Assembly (NCBI RefSeq): GCF_016598595.1
Contig: NZ_CP066786.1
Coordinates: 78,501 to 142,500, forward strand
Origin: Martelella lutilitoris
Lineage (GTDB): Bacteria > Pseudomonadota > Alphaproteobacteria > Rhizobiales > Rhizobiaceae
Direction of reading: 5' to 3'
Length of the DNA stretch: 64,000 nucleotides
Positions 46,018-54,905 of the stretch are shown here, piece by piece; position 1 is the stretch's first letter, and the number at the start of each line of letters is the position of its first letter. The position numbers and the translations under genes were made by a program. Under the pieces are notes generated by a model. That model worked only from the letters and a program-made list of their open reading frames with translations. It made no database searches and was not told the origin of the DNA.

Positions 46018-46911
46018 TCAGTCTTCGCCGCGGGCCTTGCCCCTTGCCGAAAGGATCAGTCCGACGCGGTCCGCGATGTCATCGTCTCTTGCCGTCTGAA
46101 GGCCAAGCGCTCCGATTTCCGCCTGCCAGGCAACCGTCGCCGCGCTCATGCGCGGCTCGAGCCCGAGATCGCTGACGGTTGCCGCGACCTCGCGCATTTC
46201 CGCCGCGCGCCGCGTGCCGTGCACCATCATCCGCTCCAGGCAATAGGCAGCTTTTCTCGACCAGTCGATCTGAGGATCGGATGCGGAAAGCGAGGCGAGT
46301 ACCTCAGCGCTGACGCCTGCCTTCTCAGCGGCGAGAAAGCATTCCGCCATCAGCGCCTCGGTGCCCTTGATCATCACCGAGCGGATCATCTTCACCGACG
46401 AGGCGTCGCCGATCTCGGGGCCGGTCACGGTCGCCATCATGCCAAGGCCTGCCATCGCCTCCGCGCCTTGTGTCGCGTGCGGACCCGAGACGAGGCACGG
46501 CGTTTCGTGGCGTTTCGGGTGGATCGGGCTCATGATTGCGACATCGACGTAACGCGCGCCGGCGGAATCGATCAACGCCGCGTTACGACGCTTGGTCTCC
46601 GGCGAACAGGAATTGCCGTCGAGATAGAGCGTGCCGGGCCTGATATGCGCGGCCGCCGTCTCTGCGGCGGAAAACGCGTTGTCGGCGGTGACCAGGCTGA
46701 AGACGATATCGCTTCGCTGAAGCAGAGCGGCGGAAGACGGGGCGCAGAAGACGCCGCGCTCGTCGCAGGCCTCGGTGATTGCTTCTGCCGTGTCGTCCTG
46801 CAGCGTCTTGATATCGAAGGCGGCACGGGTCGTGGCGATGCCTGCCGCCGCCCAGCCGTCCGCGATTGCGCGCGCGGCCTCGCCGAAACCGATAAATCCG
46901 ATGGCTGTCAT
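46018..46911 (-). CDS. NAD(P)-binding 6-phosphogluconate-dehydrogenase-like protein (DUF1932)
   Basis: A 297-residue beta-hydroxyacid-dehydrogenase-like protein. The Rossmann motif is IGFIGFGEAARAIADGW, the middle has DGNSCSPETKRRNA, and VDVAIMSPIHP is followed by SSVKMIRSVMIKGTEALMAECF. The C-terminal domain matches DUF1932. I start at MTAIGFIG, immediately before the nucleotide fold. It is divergent from galB. Its substrate is probably an oxo or hydroxy acid of the pathway; it is not a LigC (GFO/IDH) relative. Confidence 0.82.
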   Translation of the reverse strand: MTAIGFIGFGEAARAIADGWAAAGIATTRAAFDIKTLQDDTAEAITEACDERGVFCAPSSAALLQRSDIVFSLVTADNAFSAAETAAAHIRPGTLYLDGNSCSPETKRRNAALIDSAGARYVDVAIMSPIHPKRHETPCLVSGPHATQGAEAMAGLGMMATVTGPEIGDASSVKMIRSVMIKGTEALMAECFLAAEKAGVSAEVLASLSASDPQIDWSRKAAYCLERMMVHGTRRAAEMREVAATVSDLGLEPRMSAATVAWQAEIGALGLQTARDDDIADRVGLILSARGKARGED

Positions 46912-47008
46912 GGCTCTTCCTCCGCTGGCGTCCGCCCTTTCGGCAAACCGGAACCGACATCTAGAACCACGCGGCGGGGCAAAGGCCATTCAAAAGCCCG
47001 GCGCGGTT

Positions 47009-47025
47009 ATAAGTATTAGCTATAG
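47009..47025. promoter_or_regulatory. LysR-box half of an inverted pair, copy 1
   Basis: ATAAG-N5-GCTATAG, a T-N11-A-type site within ATAAGTATTAGCTAT. It is repeated in inverted orientation at 47069. It lies in the 249-base divergent region between the DUF1932 gene and galB. Confidence 0.6.
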
Positions 47026-47068
47026 CCTGAAGGCGCGCTCAAGCCATTCGAATGTTTCCGGCGTAGCT

Positions 47069-47085
47069 CTATAGCAAATTCTTAT
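47069..47085. promoter_or_regulatory. LysR-box half of an inverted pair, copy 2
   Basis: CTATAGC-N5-CTTAT, the inverted equivalent of copy 1, 76 bases before the galB start. Facing boxes would suit a regulator carrying two HTH domains. Confidence 0.6.
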
Positions 47086-47160
47086 GCCTGCGCCGCAATC
47101 CGAAATTGTCATTTCCAGCGGTCCGGCGTGAAATCGGGCCAACGGGAAACGGAGGAAACC

Positions 47161-47898
47161 ATGCCGGACAGCAACAAGACTGCGCTCGTCATCAGCGCCC
47201 ATGCCGCCGATTTCGTCTGGCGTTGCGGCGGGGCGATCGCGCTGCATGCCGCTAAGAGCTATGACGTCACGGTGCTGTGCCTTTCTTTCGGCGAGCGCGG
47301 CGAAAGCGCGAAACTGTGGAAGCAGGAGGGCATGACCCTCGACAGGGTCAAGGCGGAGCGCCGCAAAGAGGCAGAACAGGCGGCGGAAGCCCTTGGCGTC
47401 CACGATCTCGTCTGTCTCGATCTCGGCGACTATCCGCTGGAGCTTTCCCGCGAGGACAAGAACAGGGTGGTCGAGGTCATCCGCAAGGTGCAGCCCGCCT
47501 TCATGCTGTCGCACTCGCAATACGACCCCTACAACACCGACCATATGTACGCCACGCAGGTGGCGCTCGAATGCCGGATGATCGCCCAGGCCTGGGGGCA
47601 TAATCCCGGCGAGAAGGTGCTGGGCGCGCCGCAGCTTTACCTGTTCGAGCCGCACCAGACCGAACAGATGGGCTGGAAACCGGACACCTTCCTCGACATC
47701 ACGCCGGTCTGGGAGAAGAAGCGGGCGGCGATCGAATGCATGGCGGGTCAGGAGCACCTCTGGGAATATTACACCCGCGTCGCCATCAACCGCGCCAATC
47801 ATTTCAAGCGCAATTCCGGGGGGCAGGCATCGGGGCGCGACTGCAAATATGCGGAAGGGTTCCAGTCGATCTTTCCGCGCACGGTCGACGAGCTCTGA
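47161..47898 (+). CDS. galB: 4-Oxalomesaconate hydratase, GalB type
   Basis: A 245-residue PIG-L (LmbE-like) fold enzyme that hydrates oxalomesaconate to 4-carboxy-4-hydroxy-2-oxoadipate in gallate and protocatechuate 4,5-cleavage. The family start SAHAADFVWRCGGAIALHA closely resembles GalB of Pseudomonas, with the metal His/Asp; SHSQYDPYNTDHMYATQVAL provides further metal ligands. The ATG has GGAGGAAACC upstream. It heads a compact operon with an extradiol dioxygenase, the aldolase and the tautomerase. Confidence 0.92.
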   Translation: MPDSNKTALVISAHAADFVWRCGGAIALHAAKSYDVTVLCLSFGERGESAKLWKQEGMTLDRVKAERRKEAEQAAEALGVHDLVCLDLGDYPLELSREDKNRVVEVIRKVQPAFMLSHSQYDPYNTDHMYATQVALECRMIAQAWGHNPGEKVLGAPQLYLFEPHQTEQMGWKPDTFLDITPVWEKKRAAIECMAGQEHLWEYYTRVAINRANHFKRNSGGQASGRDCKYAEGFQSIFPRTVDEL

Positions 47899-47939
47899 GG
47901 CGGCGGGAAACGCCTGAAGAAGAAAGGGGAGGAACAGGA

Positions 47940-48911
47940 ATGACGACGGAACCGACCAATCCGAGCTTCGACATCGCCCATCTCGGGCATGTGGAAGTGC
48001 TGACCAACAAGTTCGAGGAAAGCCTCGATTTCTTCACCCGGATCTACGGGCTGAAGCTTTCTGGGCAGGATGAACATTCGGCCTATCTGAGAGCTTGGGA
48101 CGATTATGAATATGCAACGCTGAAGCTGACGAAATCCGACACCACGGGCATCGCCCATATCGGCTATCGCGCGGCCTCGCCGGAAGCGCTGGAACGCCGG
48201 GTCGCGGCAATCGAGGCCTCTGATTTCAAGGTGATCGGCTGGAATGACGGCGACCTGAGCCACGGCCGGGCCTTTCGTTTCGAGGATCCCTTCGGCCATC
48301 AATTCGAGATCTATTACGACACCAACTGGTACGCGCCGCAGGAGGACGCGGAGAAGGCGGCGCTGAAGAACACGGCGTCCGCCTTTACCGGCATGCCGCC
48401 GCGCCGCCTCGATCATATCAATCTGCTTGCGGAAGACGTCACCGAATTCCGGCGCTTCATGATCACCTGCCTCGGGGCGCGGGTGACGGAGTATATCCAG
48501 CTTGACAATGGCCGGATCGGCGGTTGCTGGTTCACGATCAACAACAAGAGCTATGATCTCGCCTGCACCGAAGAGCATGGCGGCGGCAATGGCCGGCTGC
48601 ATCACGTGACCTACGCCACAGACCAGCGCGAGGACATTCTGCGCGCCGCCGACATCTTCCTGCAGAACGGCGTTCACATCGAGACCGGGCCGCACAAGCA
48701 CGCCATTCAGGGCACGTTCTTCCTGTATGTGTGGGAGCCGGCGGGCAACCGCGTCGAGCTTGCCAATGCCGGTTCCCGCCTCGTTCTGGCGCCCGACTGG
48801 CAGCCGGTCTGCTGGACCGAGGCCGACCGCAAGAAGGGCCAGGCCTGGGGGTTGAAGACCATTGAGAGTTTCCACACGCACGGCACGCCGCCGGTTTCGG
48901 GCAAGGCGTGA
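47940..48911 (+). CDS. Catechol 2,3-dioxygenase-like (class I) extradiol dioxygenase
   Basis: A 323-residue two-module VOC protein. The N-terminal module begins IAHLGHVEVLTNKFEESLDF. The second keeps the full iron triad: His in RLDHINLLAED, His in RLHHVTYATD and Glu in PAGNRVELAN, as in catechol and biphenyl-diol dioxygenases. It starts ATG with GAGGAACAGGA upstream. It is placed between galB and the aldolase, so it may open a second aromatic diol or triol, feeding the same aldolase. It is unrelated in fold to LigAB. Confidence 0.9.
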   Translation: MTTEPTNPSFDIAHLGHVEVLTNKFEESLDFFTRIYGLKLSGQDEHSAYLRAWDDYEYATLKLTKSDTTGIAHIGYRAASPEALERRVAAIEASDFKVIGWNDGDLSHGRAFRFEDPFGHQFEIYYDTNWYAPQEDAEKAALKNTASAFTGMPPRRLDHINLLAEDVTEFRRFMITCLGARVTEYIQLDNGRIGGCWFTINNKSYDLACTEEHGGGNGRLHHVTYATDQREDILRAADIFLQNGVHIETGPHKHAIQGTFFLYVWEPAGNRVELANAGSRLVLAPDWQPVCWTEADRKKGQAWGLKTIESFHTHGTPPVSGKA

Positions 48912-48914
48912 GCG

Positions 48915-49622
48915 ATGAGCAGCGATACGCTCAATCTCGCGCCGGGAACGCCCGGCTATGTGATCCGGAATGTCCCGCGCGCCGACGGCGCCGTCATCGA
49001 CGCGCTCGGCAAGGCGGGCGTTGCGACGGTGCATGAGGCGCAGGGCCGCATCGGCTGCCTTGCCGCCGATCTGCGGCCGATCTATCGCGGCGCGCAGATT
49101 GCCGGTTCCGCCGTCACCATTTCCGCGGCGCCCGGCGACAACTGGATGATCCATGTGGCGATCGAACAGCTTCAGCCGGGCGACATACTTGTGCTCGCTC
49201 CGACCAGCCCTTGCGACAACGGCTATTTCGGCGATCTTCTGGCAACCTCGGCAAAGGTGCGCGGCTGTCGCGGTCTGATCATCGATGCGGGCGTGCGCGA
49301 CACGAAGGACCTCGAGGCGATGGATTTTCCCGTCTGGTCCAAGGCCGTCAGCGTCCAGGGCACGGTCAAGGAGACGCTCGGTTCGGTCAATGTGCCGGTG
49401 ATCTGCGGCGGGCAGTTGATCGAGGCGGGCGATATCATCGTCGCCGACGATGACGGCGTCTGCCTCGTGAAGAGGGCGGATGCCGAAAAGGTGCTGGCGG
49501 CCGCGGAAAAACGCCTCGACAACGAGGAGATGAAGCGCAAGCGGCTCGCCGCCGGCGAACTCGGCCTCGACATCTACGACATGCGCCCGCGCCTTGCGGA
49601 AAAGGGTCTTAAATATGTCTGA
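48915..49622 (+). CDS. ligK: 4-Carboxy-4-hydroxy-2-oxoadipate aldolase (RraA-like, LigK/ProA type)
   Basis: A 235-residue class II aldolase that splits CHA into pyruvate and oxaloacetate. Conserved segments are [48 protein letters not shown] and [14 protein letters not shown]; the arginine and aspartate in AGVRD are active-site residues. [14 protein letters not shown] and DDDGVCLV follow. It is sometimes named galC. It starts three bases after the dioxygenase stop and overlaps galD by 8 bases. Confidence 0.94.
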   Translation: MSSDTLNLAPGTPGYVIRNVPRADGAVIDALGKAGVATVHEAQGRIGCLAADLRPIYRGAQIAGSAVTISAAPGDNWMIHVAIEQLQPGDILVLAPTSPCDNGYFGDLLATSAKVRGCRGLIIDAGVRDTKDLEAMDFPVWSKAVSVQGTVKETLGSVNVPVICGGQLIEAGDIIVADDDGVCLVKRADAEKVLAAAEKRLDNEEMKRKRLAAGELGLDIYDMRPRLAEKGLKYV

Positions 49623-50676
49623 GGAGGGCATACCGTGCCTCTGGATGCGCGGCGGCTCGTCCAAGGGCGCCTATTTCCTCGCCGCCGACCTGCCGGACGA
49701 TCCCGCCGCGCGCGACGATCTGCTGCTGCGGATCATGGGCTCGCCCGATCCGCGCCAGATCGACGGCATCGGCGGGGCCGATCCGCTGACCTCGAAGGTG
49801 GCGATCCTGTCGCCGCCGACGCGCGATGATGCCGATGTCGATTATCTGTTCCTGCAGGTCTTTGTCGACAAGCCGCTGGTGAGCGCCAGGCAGGGCTGCG
49901 GCAATATCCTGGCCGGCGTCGGTCCGGCGGCGATCGAGCGCGGACTTGTGCCGGCGGCCGGCGCGCGGACCGAGGTCCGCATCCATATGGTCAACACCGG
50001 CGAGATCGCGGTCGCGCGGATCGAAACGCCCGGCGGAAAGGTCAATTACGCGGGCGATGCCGAAATCGCGGGCGTGCCGGGCGGCCATGCGGCGATCCCG
50101 CTTCTGTTCAGGAATATTGCCGGCTCCATGTGCGGCGCGCTCTTGCCCACCGGCAATGCGTGCGACGAGATCGAGGGCGTGAAGGCGACGCTGATCGACA
50201 ACGGCATGCCCTGCGCCATTCTCCGGGCGGAGGATTTCGGCCTCACCGGCCGGGAAGAGCCGGAGGCGCTGGAAAAGGACACGGAACTGAAGAAACGGCT
50301 TGAGGCGATCCGGCTGAAGGCCGGGCCGATGATGGCGCTTGGCGACGTGACGGAGGCCTCGGTGCCGAAGATGACGCTGGTCTCGGCGCCGGACAATGGC
50401 GGGTCGATTGCCACCCGTTCCTTCATTCCGCACAGGGTCCACGCCGCCATCGGCGTTTTCGCCGCCATCTCGGTGGCAACGGCAACGCGGATCGAGGGGT
50501 CGGTGGCGAAGGATCTCGCCGTCGACCCGGGCGACGGCAATTATCTGGTCGAGCATCCGACCGGGGCGCTGGACGTGTTTCTCGACATCGGCGCGGACGG
50601 CGAAATCCTCGGCGCGGGCAATCGCCGCACGGCCCGCAAGCTGTTCGACGGGCGCGTGTTCCCGCGCGAGGGATGA
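49615..50676 (+). CDS. galD: 4-Oxalomesaconate tautomerase, PrpF family
   Basis: A 353-residue PrpF-like isomerase (GalD/LigU type) that converts the keto form of oxalomesaconate to the form hydrated by GalB. The N-terminus [17 protein letters not shown], then [20 protein letters not shown] and [14 protein letters not shown] are diagnostic, as is [17 protein letters not shown]. The start is the ATG that overlaps the aldolase stop by 8 bases. It completes the gallate-type set. It is convergent with actR, six bases away. Confidence 0.92.
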   Translation: MSEEGIPCLWMRGGSSKGAYFLAADLPDDPAARDDLLLRIMGSPDPRQIDGIGGADPLTSKVAILSPPTRDDADVDYLFLQVFVDKPLVSARQGCGNILAGVGPAAIERGLVPAAGARTEVRIHMVNTGEIAVARIETPGGKVNYAGDAEIAGVPGGHAAIPLLFRNIAGSMCGALLPTGNACDEIEGVKATLIDNGMPCAILRAEDFGLTGREEPEALEKDTELKKRLEAIRLKAGPMMALGDVTEASVPKMTLVSAPDNGGSIATRSFIPHRVHAAIGVFAAISVATATRIEGSVAKDLAVDPGDGNYLVEHPTGALDVFLDIGADGEILGAGNRRTARKLFDGRVFPREG

Positions 50677-50682
50677 GCCGCC

Positions 50683-51273
50683 TCAGCGCGGCGCGCGCTT
50701 GGCGAGGATGCGCTGCAGGGTGCGGCGGTGCATGTTGAGACGGCGCGCGGTTTCCGACACATTGCGGTCGCACATCTCGTAGACGCGCTGGATATGTTCC
50801 CAGCGCACGCGGTCGGCCGACATCGGGTTTTCCGGCGGATCGACCTTTTCGCCCGGCGCCTGGGTCAGGGCATGAACGATGTCGTCGGCGTCGGCGGGCT
50901 TGGCCAGATAGTCGAGCGCGCCGAGTTTCACGGCCGTCACGGCGGTGGCGATATTGCCGTAGCCGGTCAGCACCACGATGCGCGTGTCCTCGCGGGCCTC
51001 GCGAATGGCGGCGATCACGTCGAGCCCGGTGCCGTCTTCGAGCCTGAGGTCAACGACGGCATATTTCGGCGGCCGCGCCTTTGCCTTTTCAATGCCTTCG
51101 GCAACGGTCTCGGCGGTCTCGATGGCGAAGCCGCGCGTTTCCATGGCCCGGGCGATGCGGCGCAGGAACGGCGTGTCGTCATCAACGATCAGAAGGCTCA
51201 TTTCGCCGTCCGGTTCACCCGTCAGTGCATCCCGGCCGAAATCGGTTTCTTGCGTGTCGTCCATGTCTGTCAT
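50683..51273 (-). CDS. actR: Redox-responsive response regulator ActR (RegA/PrrA family)
   Basis: A 196-residue response regulator. The receiver domain has the acidic pocket VDDD, the phospho-acceptor in VVDLRLEDGTG, TGYG and the lysine in YLAKPADADD. The C-terminal Fis-type HTH carries NPMSADRVRWEHIQRVYE and NVSETARRLNMHRRTLQRIL, as in RegA/ActR. It is the partner of the sensor ActS encoded near 62 kb and controls carbon, nitrogen and redox genes in related bacteria. It is downstream of the nqr block on the same strand, 197 bases after the CBS gene. Confidence 0.93.
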   Translation of the reverse strand: MTDMDDTQETDFGRDALTGEPDGEMSLLIVDDDTPFLRRIARAMETRGFAIETAETVAEGIEKAKARPPKYAVVDLRLEDGTGLDVIAAIREAREDTRIVVLTGYGNIATAVTAVKLGALDYLAKPADADDIVHALTQAPGEKVDPPENPMSADRVRWEHIQRVYEMCDRNVSETARRLNMHRRTLQRILAKRAPR

Positions 51274-51470
51274 GCCTGAATTCTCGTGTGCGGCAAATGA
51301 CCGCGCGTCAATCCTGTCAGATGGTTATGGACCTCCTCGGCCCGGGGGTAAACCCTGCACCGTCTCAAAAACGGTCGTATGCGACGCGTCTTGGCGCGGC
51401 GCGGGCCGGTTTGGCAGGAGCGATCCGGCCGGCTGGCCGGCCGATGGCCTCAAGGGCTCTTGCGGACGGT

Positions 51471-51863
51471 CTATCCGCTCAGCCGGACAAGGGCCGAGAG
51501 CACGTCGGAACGGCGCAGGAGACCGACAAGCCGGTTGCCGTCGGTCACGGGGAAGACGCGGTGCGGATGGGAAATGAAGGCCTCGGCCGCGGCGACCAGA
51601 TCGGCGCTTGCCGGCAGGCTGACGACATTGCGGCTCATATAGTCGCCGACCGTTCCCTTCCATTCCTGGTAATAGCTCGCCTGCAGGGCGGGGTTGAAAC
51701 AATCCTTCTGGGTAAGGATGCCGCAAAGCGCCCCGCCTTCATCGACGACCGGCGCCGCCGCCGCCCTGCTCTCGACAAGCAGCGCAACGGCGCGGCGGAT
51801 CGGCATTTCCGGCGTGACGGTCAGCGCGTCGGTCTTGGTGATTTCGGCGATCGTGTCGGTCAT
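51471..51863 (-). CDS. CBS-domain protein
   Basis: A 130-residue protein consisting of two CBS repeats, the first at TVTPEMPIRRAVALLVESR with VVDEGGALCGILTQKDCF, the second at YMSRNVVSLPASADLVAAAEAF with FPVTDGNRLVGLLRRSDVLSAL. Such pairs bind adenine nucleotides and act as energy sensors. Its start overlaps nqrM (ATGA), which links it to the NQR system. Its function there is unknown; a regulatory role by nucleotide sensing is possible. Confidence 0.85.
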   Translation of the reverse strand: MTDTIAEITKTDALTVTPEMPIRRAVALLVESRAAAAPVVDEGGALCGILTQKDCFNPALQASYYQEWKGTVGDYMSRNVVSLPASADLVAAAEAFISHPHRVFPVTDGNRLVGLLRRSDVLSALVRLSG

Positions 51864-52027
51864 TCGGCCTCGCTCGAAAGGCGGTTCGGGCAGCCCTCGC
51901 AGGCCGCCTCCTTCATGCAGGCCATGCCGCCGCACGAGCCCTTCAGCGGGCCGCGCCCGACGAAGAGGCTGACGCCAAGGCCGGCCATGCCGAGAACGAC
52001 GATCGCGATTGCCAGCAGGATTTCCAT
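51860..52027 (-). CDS. nqrM: Na+-NQR maturation protein NqrM
   Basis: A 55-residue protein with one transmembrane helix (EILLAIAIVVLGMAGLGVSLF) and a cysteine-rich tail, CGGMACMKEAACEGCPNR, as in NqrM (DUF539). NqrM helps insert the intramembrane iron-sulfur centre between NqrD and NqrE. Four cysteines are present. It is 22 bases downstream of apbE and overlaps the CBS gene by four bases. The start at MEILLAIA is chosen because upstream residues are not conserved. Confidence 0.92.
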   Translation of the reverse strand: MEILLAIAIVVLGMAGLGVSLFVGRGPLKGSCGGMACMKEAACEGCPNRLSSEAE

Positions 52028-52049
52028 GTCCGTGCTCCCTTCGAGGCGA

Positions 52050-53066
52050 TTATAGCAGAAAACGGTCGAAACCGCCCGTTGTTTCGCTGCGGAGGCTTTT
52101 GCCGTCATGGAACAGGAACAGGGCAGCGATCGCCTGGCGGCGGGCCAGCGCCGGGCCATCCTCGCCGGCGGCCGTCAGCGCCGTGGCCCAGCCGTCGGCC
52201 GTCATCGCGTCCTGCGCCAGCACCGAAACCGAGGCGATCGCGCCCTCGACCGGCACGGCATGGCGCGGATCGATGATGTGGCTGTAGGTGTGACCGGAAA
52301 GCGCATAGCTTTGGGCGCGAAGCCCGGAGGTCGCGACCGCGCCGTCGGCAAGCCGCAGCACACCGGCGCCGCCGTTGGCGTCCGGTCGCGGATCTTCCAC
52401 CGCCACCTGCCAGGGACGCCCCGCCGGATGATTGCCGCGCGCGACAAGCTCGCCGCCGAGATCGATGAGGAAGTCGGAATAGCCGGCATCCATCAGGCGG
52501 TTTGCCATCAGGTCGAGCGCGCGGCCCTTGGCGATGCCGCAGAGGTCCATGGTCACGCCGGATTTCGTCTTTTCCAGGCGGTTTCCGTCGACGCCGAGCG
52601 CATGCCAGAGTGGCGGCGCGCCATCCTCGGCTGCATCGCCTTCGATGGGGCCGAAGCCGTAACGGGCGACCAGCGGCCCGACGCTCGGATCGAACCAGCC
52701 GTCGCTCGCACGCGCCACATCGAGCGCCGATTGCGCGACGAAGGCGGTCTCGGCCGATACCCGTTTGCCGCCGGGGCCGGTGCGGTTGAAAGCGGTGATC
52801 TCGCTGTCGTCCCGCCAGGGCGACAACATCCGGTCGATGCCGGAAAGAAGCGTCTCGATATCGCCGCGAAGCGCTTCCGGCTGTCCGTTATCCGGCACGG
52901 TGACCCGCCATGTGGTGGCAAAGGCCTTGCCGGTGATCTGCCGGGTCGCGGGCGCGGTTCCCAGGATCGCGGGCGCTTCGGTCCGGGCAGCGGTCGCGGC
53001 CAGAAAGCCTGCTCCGGAAAGCGCCAGAACGCGGCGGCGGGTCAGATATGTATGACGTGCTTTCAT
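52050..53066 (-). CDS. apbE: FAD:protein FMN transferase
   Basis: A 338-residue exported flavin transferase which links FMN covalently to threonine in NqrC and, normally, NqrB. The N-terminus carries a twin-arginine-like signal (TRRRVLALSGAGFLAATAA). The active region contains FDPSVGPLVARYGF, DLCGIAKGRALDLMA, LIDLGGELVARG and THIIDPRHA-like SHIIDPRHAVPV. It is placed four bases after nqrF. Its presence fits NqrC, which keeps the attachment motif, although NqrB here does not. Confidence 0.93.
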   Translation of the reverse strand: MKARHTYLTRRRVLALSGAGFLAATAARTEAPAILGTAPATRQITGKAFATTWRVTVPDNGQPEALRGDIETLLSGIDRMLSPWRDDSEITAFNRTGPGGKRVSAETAFVAQSALDVARASDGWFDPSVGPLVARYGFGPIEGDAAEDGAPPLWHALGVDGNRLEKTKSGVTMDLCGIAKGRALDLMANRLMDAGYSDFLIDLGGELVARGNHPAGRPWQVAVEDPRPDANGGAGVLRLADGAVATSGLRAQSYALSGHTYSHIIDPRHAVPVEGAIASVSVLAQDAMTADGWATALTAAGEDGPALARRQAIAALFLFHDGKSLRSETTGGFDRFLL

Positions 53067-53070
53067 GAGG

Positions 53071-54297
53071 TCAGACTCCGAAATCGTCGTAGAAGATGGA
53101 CTTCGGCTCGACGCCGAGCCGGTGCAGCGTATTGGTGACCGCCGAAATCATCACCGGCGGCCCGCACATATAGTATTCGCAATCCTCCGGTGCCGGATGG
53201 CGGGAAAGCTCGGCGCGCACGATATCGTGGATGAAGCCGCTTGCCCCCGTCCAGCGGTCGCCGGGCGCAGGATCGGAAAGCGCCGGCGTCCAGGAGAAAT
53301 TGTCGTGCTCGGCGGCGATCTTCTCGAATTCCTCGACATAGAAGAGGTCGGCCACCGAGCGCGCGCCATAGAAGAAGCGCATCCGCCGGGGTGTGTTCTT
53401 GCCGATCTGGTCATGGATCATGGCCCTGAGCGGCGCCATGCCGACGCCGCCGCCGATGAACACCATCTCACGATCGGTCGGCTGCACCTCGAACTCGCCG
53501 AAGGGGCCGGACGCTTCGATCTCGTCGCCCGGTTTCAGCGCGAACAGGAAGGAGGAGACGATGCCCGGCGGAATTTCCTGCTCGCGCCCGGGCGGCGGGG
53601 CGGCGAGGCGGATGTTGAAGACGGCGCGCTCGGCCTTTGCGTCCTCCGGCCGGCAGGCGATCGAATAGGCGCGGGTCACGGATTTCTCCGCATAGGAGGT
53701 CATCTCCGACCAGCCGGACATCGCCCATGCGTCGCGGAATGGCGGGTCGATGTCGATGTCGCGGAAGTCGAGCCTGTAGGCGGGCGCGGTCAGCTGCATG
53801 AAGCCGCCGGCGATGAAATCAAACGGCTGGCCTTCGGGAAGCTGCAACACCAGTTCGCGGATCAGCGGTGCCTTCATCTCGTTGGAGACGACGCGGCAGG
53901 TAAAGCCAGTCGCTCCGACGAAATCCTGCGGCACGGTCACCGAGCAGGGGCCTCTGAGCGCCGTCTGGCAGGCAAGGCGCATATGGGCGCGGCGCTCGGC
54001 GGCGGACAGTACGCCGCGTTCGGTCGCCTGCGGTTCGCCCGCGCCTTCGCCGTCCACATGCACGCGGCAGAGCCCGCAGGTGCCCGATCCGCCGCAGGCA
54101 GCGGGAATGCCGATGCCCGCGCCGTGCAGGACGCCGAGCAGGCGGTCGCCGCGATTGGCCTCGATTGTCATGGTTTCGTTGACCGTCACCGTCAGCGCCT
54201 CGGCGGGGATCAGGCGGGCGCGGGTGATCAGAAGCGCCAGCGTCAGCACGAGGACGAGGCCGATGACGACAAGGGCTCCGACTGCAATCTCGTTCAT
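53071..54297 (-). CDS. nqrF: Na+-NQR subunit F (NADH-oxidising)
   Basis: The 408-residue entry subunit takes electrons from NADH by FAD and a [2Fe-2S] centre. It has an N-terminal membrane helix (ALVVIGLVLVLTLALLI), a ferredoxin domain with CGGSGTCGLCRVHV plus RLACQTAL, then the FAD site in RAYSIA and the NADH site near FIGGGVGMAPLRAM and YMCGPPVM. The length is normal. The start overlaps nqrE by 4 bases. All expected cofactor residues are visible. Confidence 0.95.
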   Translation of the reverse strand: MNEIAVGALVVIGLVLVLTLALLITRARLIPAEALTVTVNETMTIEANRGDRLLGVLHGAGIGIPAACGGSGTCGLCRVHVDGEGAGEPQATERGVLSAAERRAHMRLACQTALRGPCSVTVPQDFVGATGFTCRVVSNEMKAPLIRELVLQLPEGQPFDFIAGGFMQLTAPAYRLDFRDIDIDPPFRDAWAMSGWSEMTSYAEKSVTRAYSIACRPEDAKAERAVFNIRLAAPPPGREQEIPPGIVSSFLFALKPGDEIEASGPFGEFEVQPTDREMVFIGGGVGMAPLRAMIHDQIGKNTPRRMRFFYGARSVADLFYVEEFEKIAAEHDNFSWTPALSDPAPGDRWTGASGFIHDIVRAELSRHPAPEDCEYYMCGPPVMISAVTNTLHRLGVEPKSIFYDDFGV

Positions 54298-54905
54298 GGC
54301 GTCACCATTTGCGCGAATGCGGAAAAGCCGAGGGACATCATCCCGGCAAGGGTGAAGGTAATGCCCAGCCCGCGCAGGCCCTGCGGCAGGTCGGCATAGG
54401 CAAGGCGCGCGCGGATCGCGCCGAGAAGCACCACGGCGACGCCGAAGCCGAAGCCCTGGCCAAGGCCAAAGACGGCGGATTCACCGATCCCATAGTCGCG
54501 GTCGACCATGAACAGGCTGCCGGCGAGGATGGCGCAATGCACGGTCAGAAGCGGCAGGAACACGCCGAAGGAGGCATAGATTGCCGGAAAGAAGCGGTCG
54601 AGCACCATTTCCACCAGTTGAACGGTCGCGGCGATGACGCCGATGAAGGAGATCAGCTTCAGATAGGAAAGGTCGATATCCGGCATGCCCGCCCAGGCCC
54701 AGGCGCCCGGCGCCAGCAGCGCGTGATAGATCACCTGGTTGAGCGGTACGGTGACGCCCATGACGGCGGTGACCGCGATGCCGAGGCCGATGGCCGACGG
54801 CGTGCGGCGCGACAGCGCCAGAAAGGTGCAGAGCCCGAGAAACAGCGTCAGCGGCGCGTTCTCGACGAAGGCGGCACTGAGGAACAGGTTCCAGAGGTCG
54901 GTCAT
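54294..54905 (-). CDS. nqrE: Na+-NQR subunit E
   Basis: A 203-residue membrane subunit with six helices. The two cysteines expected to hold the intramembrane [2Fe-2S] cluster with NqrD are present in FLGLCTFLAL and LTVHCAILAG. Other family parts are VPLNQVIYHALLAPGAW and GESAVFGLGQGFGFGVAVVL. It overlaps nqrD and nqrF by four bases on either side. Confidence 0.95.
   Translation of the reverse strand: MTDLWNLFLSAAFVENAPLTLFLGLCTFLALSRRTPSAIGLGIAVTAVMGVTVPLNQVIYHALLAPGAWAWAGMPDIDLSYLKLISFIGVIAATVQLVEMVLDRFFPAIYASFGVFLPLLTVHCAILAGSLFMVDRDYGIGESAVFGLGQGFGFGVAVVLLGAIRARLAYADLPQGLRGLGITFTLAGMMSLGFSAFAQMVTP

Noticed and set aside
46018..46911. Reading the DUF1932 gene as LigC (CHMS dehydrogenase)
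   Set aside because: LigC belongs to the GFO/IDH/MocA family; this protein has the 6-phosphogluconate-dehydrogenase-like layout.
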